In this document: piece after piece, positions 59,571 to 64,000 of the stretch
Position numbering within the stretch: the stretch's first letter is position 1
How the letters are laid out: every line of letters starts with the position of its first letter
Origin: G963663315 sp963665165
GTDB lineage: Bacteria > Pseudomonadota > Gammaproteobacteria > Arenicellales > Poriferihabitantaceae
DNA: 64,000 bases
Reading direction: 5' to 3'
NCBI GenBank assembly: GCA_963665165.1
Contig: OY761989.1
Location: 1,550,001 to 1,614,000, forward strand
Program-made: the position numbers and the translations under genes
The notes under the pieces: generated by a model
Database searches by the model: none
Seen by the model: only the letters and a program-made list of their open reading frames with translations
What the model was told of the DNA's origin: nothing

Positions 59571-61094
59571 TCAGTGTTCGCCGCCCGCCCTGAAATTGAA
59601 AACCGCTCCCTGCCGGATGCCGGATGGCCACCGGGAAGTAATCGTTTTCAGCCGGGTATAAAATCGGACGCCTTCCGGTCCGTGTATCGAATGGTCACCA
59701 AAAAGCGAGCGTTTCCAGCCGCCAAAACTGTGGAACGCCATCGGAACGGGGATCGGCACATTCACCCCTACCATGCCGATTTGTATACGCTCGCTGAAAT
59801 CCCGGGCAGTATCGCCATCCCGGGTAAAAATCGCAGTACCATTGCCATATTCATGATCGTTGACCATCTGCACCGCTTCTTCATAGCTTTGTGCGCGGAC
59901 AATACTCAGTACCGGACCGAAAATCTCATCGGTGTAGATACTCATGCCGGTTTTTACATGGTCGAAGACAGTGGCGCCAACGAAACAACCATTCTCTGAG
60001 CCTTCGACGACTTCATCCCTGCCGTCCCTGACAAGGGTCGCGCCCTCCTCCAGCCCCTTGTCGATATAACCCTCGATTCTCGCCTTTGCATCCGGATTGA
60101 TAACCGGGCCCATTTCTGTGGACTGGTCGGTGTAAGGGCCGACTTTCAGGCTGTCCAGCTTTGGAACCAGTTTCCCGATCAGCGTATCTGCCGGCTCGTC
60201 TCCTATTGAAACCACCACGGATACCGCCATACACCGTTCCCCGGCGGAGCCGTATGCTGCGCCTACCACCGCATCAGCCACCTGTTCCATATCTGCGTCA
60301 GGCATCACCACCATGTGGTTTTTAGCGCCGCACAGAGCCTGCACCCGCTTGTTATGGGAGGTTCCGGTCTGGTAGATATACTCCCCGACCGCGGTGGAGC
60401 CGACAAAACTGACCGCCTGGACACGATCATCCGTGAGCAGGATATCGACTGCTTCCTTGTCGCCGTTGACCACATTGAGTACACCATCCGGCAGTCCGGC
60501 TTCCTGCATCAGTTCCGCCAGGCGAAGCGGGCACGAGGGGTCACGTTCCGAGGGTTTCAAAACAAACGTATTGCCGCAAGCGATCGCCAGTGGAAACATC
60601 CACATTGGCACCATCGCGGGAAAGTTGAACGGAGTGATACCGGCGCACACTCCAAGTGGTTGACGCATGCTCCACGAATCCACTCCACTGGCGACACTCG
60701 ACGAATACTCCCCTTTCAACAACTGTGAGACACCGCAGGAAAATTCAACGACTTCGAGCCCCCGGGTAATCGAACCTCGGGCATCGTCCAGGGTTTTTCC
60801 ATGTTCGCCGGAAACCAGTTCCGCCAGTTCATCCATGTGTGACCTGATCAGGTCACGGAAAGCGAACAGGATCCGGGTGCGTTGCCCCACCGGGGTTGCC
60901 GACCATTCCGGAAACGCCTGCCGGGCCACTGTTATCGCGTTTTCCACCTCGCTCCCACTGGCTAACGGCGTCTGTTTGGTCACCACCCCCAAAGCCGGAT
61001 TGTAAACGTCACCGAAGCGCTCGCTGTTGCCCTCGACTCTTTTCCCGCCGACGAAATGATGCAGGTTCTGGATTTTGATGGATTCGTGTTTCAT
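59571..61094 (-). CDS. mmsA: Methylmalonate-semialdehyde dehydrogenase (CoA-acylating)
   Basis: A 507-residue aldehyde dehydrogenase that converts methylmalonate or malonate semialdehyde to propionyl- or acetyl-CoA in valine, beta-alanine and inositol catabolism. MmsA-type features are VVNGDKEAVDILL, SFVGSTAVGEYIY and the catalytic Cys in GSAGERCMAVSVVVS. It follows dacA by 79 bases; none of the valine-pathway partners (mmsB, bcd) are adjacent. Confidence 0.93.
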   Translation of the reverse strand: MKHESIKIQNLHHFVGGKRVEGNSERFGDVYNPALGVVTKQTPLASGSEVENAITVARQAFPEWSATPVGQRTRILFAFRDLIRSHMDELAELVSGEHGKTLDDARGSITRGLEVVEFSCGVSQLLKGEYSSSVASGVDSWSMRQPLGVCAGITPFNFPAMVPMWMFPLAIACGNTFVLKPSERDPSCPLRLAELMQEAGLPDGVLNVVNGDKEAVDILLTDDRVQAVSFVGSTAVGEYIYQTGTSHNKRVQALCGAKNHMVVMPDADMEQVADAVVGAAYGSAGERCMAVSVVVSIGDEPADTLIGKLVPKLDSLKVGPYTDQSTEMGPVINPDAKARIEGYIDKGLEEGATLVRDGRDEVVEGSENGCFVGATVFDHVKTGMSIYTDEIFGPVLSIVRAQSYEEAVQMVNDHEYGNGTAIFTRDGDTARDFSERIQIGMVGVNVPIPVPMAFHSFGGWKRSLFGDHSIHGPEGVRFYTRLKTITSRWPSGIRQGAVFNFRAGGEH

Positions 61095-61173
61095 ATCAAT
61101 TACCGTAATAAGTGGTCAGTTCCCTGGTGAATTTATGCGAATACACGGGAAAACACAATCAGTTTCCGGGTTC

Positions 61174-62376
61174 TCAAAAAACCAGCCGCTTGAACCAGTC
61201 CAGAATCCGGGACGGGAAAGACCCTTCCTCATAGGTTTCGGTTACATGCAGGGAGGATTCCCGCACCGGCTGGTCATCGAACCGGATCTGGATCTGGCCC
61301 ACTTCAGTCCCGCGTTCAATTGGCGCTTCCAGGCTGTCCGGAAGTTCCAGTGTGACCGATATTCCCTCAGTCTTCCCGCTCGGAACCTGTACGGCAAGAT
61401 TCTGCATCACCCCGACGCTCGCCTGGCTTTGTTGACCCATCCACAAGGGCAGTATCCGGACCGGCTCTCCGGGGCCGTAGACAATCACGCCGTCATAGGA
61501 ATTGTATCCATATTGCAGCAGTGACTGGACCTGGTCGGCCCGGACGATCTTGTTTTTGGCGCCCGTCACGGTGGCAATCAACCGTATATTATCCCTGAGC
61601 GCAGTGCCGATCAGGCAATACCCTGCCTTTTTGGTGTATCCGGTCTTGAGTCCGTCCACTGTGGGGTCACGGTCCAGCAGGATATTCCGGTTATACTGGG
61701 TAATGTCGTTATAGGTAAACTCCCTTTGGGAATAGTAGTGGTACAGGTCAGGGAAACGGCGGATCAGGTTCATTGCCAGTAACGTAATGTCCCTGGCCGT
61801 AGTATAGTGGTCGTCGTCCGGCAATCCACTGCTATTGGTGAAACGGGTATTCGTCATACCCAGTTCCGCAGCCTTCAAATTCATTCTTGCGGCAAATTCA
61901 TCCTCACTACCGGCAATATGTTCAGCCAGCGCCACGGCCGCGTCATTGCCGGACTGGATAACCAGTCCCTGGATCAAATCACGAACACGGACGCGGGTAT
62001 CCACCTGAATGAACATTCTGGACCCTTCCGTTTTCCAGGCTTTCCTGCTGACGTACACCATGTCTTCATAGCTGATCTTTCCGGCCTTGAGGGACTCGAA
62101 AACCAGAAAGCTGGTCATCAGCTTGGTCAGGCTGGCCGGCTCTATTCTCAGGTCCGCATTCTGGCTTCCCAGTATCCAGCCTGTTTCGAAATCCGCCAGA
62201 ACCCAGCTCCTGGCCACGATTTCCGGAACCGGGACCGGAGATTTTACGGACTCGGGGATATCGATCAGGGCGCTGTAGGCAGGCGGGCAGAGCAGCCAGA
62301 ACGGCAACACAAGCAACGCCAGCAAGCGTGTAATCGGAAAATGGAAACCAGTAGCGGCCATATTCGGCAATCTCAA
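61174..62376 (-). CDS. dacA: D-alanyl-D-alanine carboxypeptidase (PBP5/6 type)
   Basis: A 400-residue penicillin-binding protein that trims murein pentapeptides. The signal peptide ends near AYS-AL. The active-site serine S82 and K85 lie in EPASLTKLMTS, SGN in QSGNDAAVALAEH and KTG in VDGLKTGYTKKAG. A C-terminal beta domain and a membrane-anchoring amphipathic end (SRILDWFKRLVF) follow. It opens with TTG at 62376, overlapping the rlpA stop (TTGA). Confidence 0.95.
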   Translation of the reverse strand: MRLPNMAATGFHFPITRLLALLVLPFWLLCPPAYSALIDIPESVKSPVPVPEIVARSWVLADFETGWILGSQNADLRIEPASLTKLMTSFLVFESLKAGKISYEDMVYVSRKAWKTEGSRMFIQVDTRVRVRDLIQGLVIQSGNDAAVALAEHIAGSEDEFAARMNLKAAELGMTNTRFTNSSGLPDDDHYTTARDITLLAMNLIRRFPDLYHYYSQREFTYNDITQYNRNILLDRDPTVDGLKTGYTKKAGYCLIGTALRDNIRLIATVTGAKNKIVRADQVQSLLQYGYNSYDGVIVYGPGEPVRILPLWMGQQSQASVGVMQNLAVQVPSGKTEGISVTLELPDSLEAPIERGTEVGQIQIRFDDQPVRESSLHVTETYEEGSFPSRILDWFKRLVF

Positions 62377-62912
62377 GGAGTAATGGCTTTGATACGAACC
62401 CTTCCCGTGCCCTTCCTTGCGATCCCCAGTTTATGCGCGGCCGCATACGAAAGATCAATGATTCGACCATGCAGGAAAGGCCCCCGGTCGTTGACCTTGA
62501 CAATGATCCGCTTTTTCGTATCGAGATTGGTAACTCGAACGTAAGTCGGCAGGGGCAAGGTCGGATGTGCCGCCGTCATTTTGAACATATCATAAATCTC
62601 GCCGCTGGATGTCCGGCGTCCATGAAATTTTGCCCCGTACCACGAAGCGACCCCCTTTTGCTTGAAGCCCCTGGCGGATTTCATCGGTATATAACGTTTG
62701 CCCAGGACCTTGTAAGGATTGTTGCCATACCGGCTGCGGGGTTCACGTCGCGGAACCGCATTCGGAATTTTATCGAAGTCAATACTCTGTGAAGGCGGAC
62801 CGTCCCCGCCATAATAGCCGCCCGACGAACCGGGCCGTTTGTTGCCTCCGCACGCGGCTAGCGCCAACCCGATTACGACCACGGCAACCAGATTTTTATG
62901 GCAGGTGGTCAT
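62373..62912 (-). CDS. rlpA: Septal ring lytic transglycosylase RlpA family lipoprotein
   Basis: A 179-residue lipoprotein with lipobox LALAAC (lipidated C21). The double-psi beta-barrel domain has GVASWYGAKFHGRRTSSGE, VRVTNLDTKKRIIVKVNDRG and IIDLSYAAAHKLG, with the conserved His and Asp. No SPOR domain follows, unlike E. coli RlpA (362 residues), so denuded-glycan targeting may be missing. It overlaps mltB by four bases and dacA by four. Confidence 0.92.
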   Translation of the reverse strand: MTTCHKNLVAVVVIGLALAACGGNKRPGSSGGYYGGDGPPSQSIDFDKIPNAVPRREPRSRYGNNPYKVLGKRYIPMKSARGFKQKGVASWYGAKFHGRRTSSGEIYDMFKMTAAHPTLPLPTYVRVTNLDTKKRIIVKVNDRGPFLHGRIIDLSYAAAHKLGIARKGTGRVRIKAITP

Positions 62913-63925
62913 TGGCGGCGTATCCTGTCGATCTCTTCCGACAATTCCGAAACCGCCAACGCATAATTGATACTGTGGTTATACCGGGTAATCGCATAAA
63001 AATTGCGGTACCCAACGATATATCGTCTTCCGTTTTCCTCATCCAGATAGAACAAGGCGCTTTTCCTGCTGCTCCCCGAAGCATCGAAATTGACCCCTGC
63101 GTCAACCAGGGCAGAGGTATCGTGGATCAATTTGGCTCTTCTGCGAACCAGAGACGCCGCCGATTCGGGTAACGGCGGCGCCACATCGGAATAGATCTTT
63201 TCGCCGCGTGTCCAGTTGTGCCCTTTCAGATAGCTGGCGACACTGCCGATCGCGTCTTCCAGTTCATTGACCAGGTCACGTCGTCCATTACCATTGAAAT
63301 CAACCGACCAGGCCTCATAACTGGTTGGCATGAACTGGGGGATCCCGATAGCGCCGGCAAAGGACCCCTGTACCGTCGCCGGATCTATTTTCTCCTTTCG
63401 GGTCGTATTCAGAAAGGTTCTTAATTCATGGCTGAAAAACCGGCTTCGCCGTGGATAAGCCGCCGACAGCGTAACCAGGCTTGCAAGTACGCTTCTATCA
63501 CCCATGCGGGTGCCGTAATGGGTTTCAATTCCTATCAGCGCCGCGATCACAGCGGGAGGCACCCCGTATACCTGAAACGCTCTGTCCAGAATCGCTTCAT
63601 TCCGCTCCCGGAACCGGACGCCATCTTCAATCCGATCCTGGTTTATCAGCAACTTCCTGTATTTGAACCATGGCAGGGCTTCATATTGCCGGTCCATCAA
63701 CGCCAGGACCTTTTCATCTATCGATACACGGCCGAGAATATCAACCAGTTCGTCCCGGGGATAACCATCCTCAACGGACATGACTTCGACCAGCTCCTGA
63801 AGCGCGGGGTATTGACCGATATCCAGCGCTTGGGCGTCCACCCATATCCCGGGCGCAAGTACAAGCAGCGCCGGCCATTTCCGGATGATCTTTTGGAAAA
63901 CAGGGAGCAGCCGATTCTCCATCAT
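62909..63925 (-). CDS. mltB: Lytic murein transglycosylase B
   Basis: A 338-residue lytic transglycosylase of family GH103. A hydrophobic N-terminal segment (PALLVLAPGIWVDAQA) looks like a signal peptide without a lipobox cysteine. The catalytic glutamate is in ALIGIETHYGTRMG, and FAGAIGIPQFMPTSYEAWSV and DFNGNGRRDLVNELEDAIGS are hallmark segments. The ATG at 63925 overlaps the rodA stop (ATGA). Confidence 0.95.
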   Translation of the reverse strand: MMENRLLPVFQKIIRKWPALLVLAPGIWVDAQALDIGQYPALQELVEVMSVEDGYPRDELVDILGRVSIDEKVLALMDRQYEALPWFKYRKLLINQDRIEDGVRFRERNEAILDRAFQVYGVPPAVIAALIGIETHYGTRMGDRSVLASLVTLSAAYPRRSRFFSHELRTFLNTTRKEKIDPATVQGSFAGAIGIPQFMPTSYEAWSVDFNGNGRRDLVNELEDAIGSVASYLKGHNWTRGEKIYSDVAPPLPESAASLVRRRAKLIHDTSALVDAGVNFDASGSSRKSALFYLDEENGRRYIVGYRNFYAITRYNHSINYALAVSELSEEIDRIRRQ

Positions 63926-64000
63926 TGGCGCAAAGACTCCTTGTTTCGTGAAATACTCATAAGAATGCCAAACCCGATCATCAAAGTGACCATGGAAGTT
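63922..64000 (-). CDS. rodA: Rod shape-determining protein RodA, C-terminal fragment (runs off the window)
   Basis: The last 25 codons read TSMVTLMIGFGILMSISRNK followed by ESLRQ and a TGA at 63922-63924. This matches the final helix of the SEDS peptidoglycan polymerase RodA (MrdB). Together with mltB, rlpA and dacA it forms the conserved rod-shape/murein cluster. The rest of the gene lies beyond the window. Confidence 0.75.
   Translation of the reverse strand, partial: TSMVTLMIGFGILMSISRNKESLRQ

Noticed and set aside
1..64000. tRNA genes, rRNA genes, CRISPR arrays and insertion sequences
   Set aside because: I read the intergenic regions for cloverleaf-like ends, regularly spaced repeats and transposase motifs and found none.

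Overview
The window looks like a chromosomal segment of a gammaproteobacterium with about 50-55% G+C. The evidence is several classic gammaproteobacterial gene orders: rpsF-rpsR-rplI-dnaB-alr-radA, lepA-lepB-rnc-era-recO, ftsK-lolA-crcB-serS, dapB-carA-carB-greA and rodA-mltB-rlpA-dacA. A homodimeric-type AceE with AceF and Lpd, a MltA/MltB/Mpl/LolA/LepB envelope set, and a glycine betaine importer fit a free-living, probably aquatic heterotroph. I cannot name the genus. No rRNA, tRNA, CRISPR array, insertion sequence or phage gene was seen. No stretch longer than about 250 bases lacks a gene.

Layout. 1-3.9 kb (minus): radA 5' end, alr, dnaB, rplI, rpsR, rpsF. 4.0-9.5 kb (plus): the pyruvate dehydrogenase operon aceE-aceF-lpdA. 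9.5-14.5 kb (minus): recO, era, rnc, lepB, lepA. 14.7-16.8 kb (plus): a TupB/TupC-type oxyanion importer lacking its binding protein, then mobA. 16.8-22.8 kb: a mixed set with AlaX editing protein, Gfo/Idh oxidoreductase, SDR, peroxiredoxin, AEC transporter, HD protein, VOC protein and beta-carbonic anhydrase. 22.8-34.3 kb (minus): greA, carB, carA, dapB, serS, crcB, lolA, ftsK, rluC. 34.4-40.6 kb (plus): an accessory-looking operon for a urea/amide-type ABC transporter (five subunits) and a formamidase/acetamidase. 40.6-50.7 kb: exported bactofilin-like membrane protein, a glutamine-synthetase-like ligase, fdhD, a proX-proW-proV osmoprotectant transporter, metY, an agmatinase-family hydrolase and a GNAT acetyltransferase. 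50.8-59.5 kb: rph, rdgB, gpmI, yqeY, rpsU, mltA, rnd, a small membrane protein, mpl, dsbA. 59.6-64 kb (minus): mmsA, dacA, rlpA, mltB and the 3' end of rodA.

How the genes work together. The 34.4-40.6 kb operon would import a short amide or urea and release ammonia; if the substrate is formamide, the other product is formate. Elsewhere in the window tupBC, mobA and fdhD are accessory functions for a molybdenum or tungsten formate dehydrogenase, whose structural genes are not here. The carbonic anhydrase gene begins one base after greA in the carA-carB-greA transcript, so bicarbonate supply and carbamoyl phosphate synthesis may be co-expressed. The agmatinase-family enzyme and the PuuA-like ligase could both act in polyamine and nitrogen metabolism.

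The most unusual points are two palindromic dispersed-repeat units translated in frame inside the AceF interdomain linker; a decayed duplicate of the formamidase 5' end lying 184 bases upstream of the intact gene; a glycine- and aspartate-rich insertion in the amide-transporter binding protein paired with a degenerate ABC signature motif in one ATPase; and an exported bactofilin-like protein. An unusual number of genes appear to begin with TTG.
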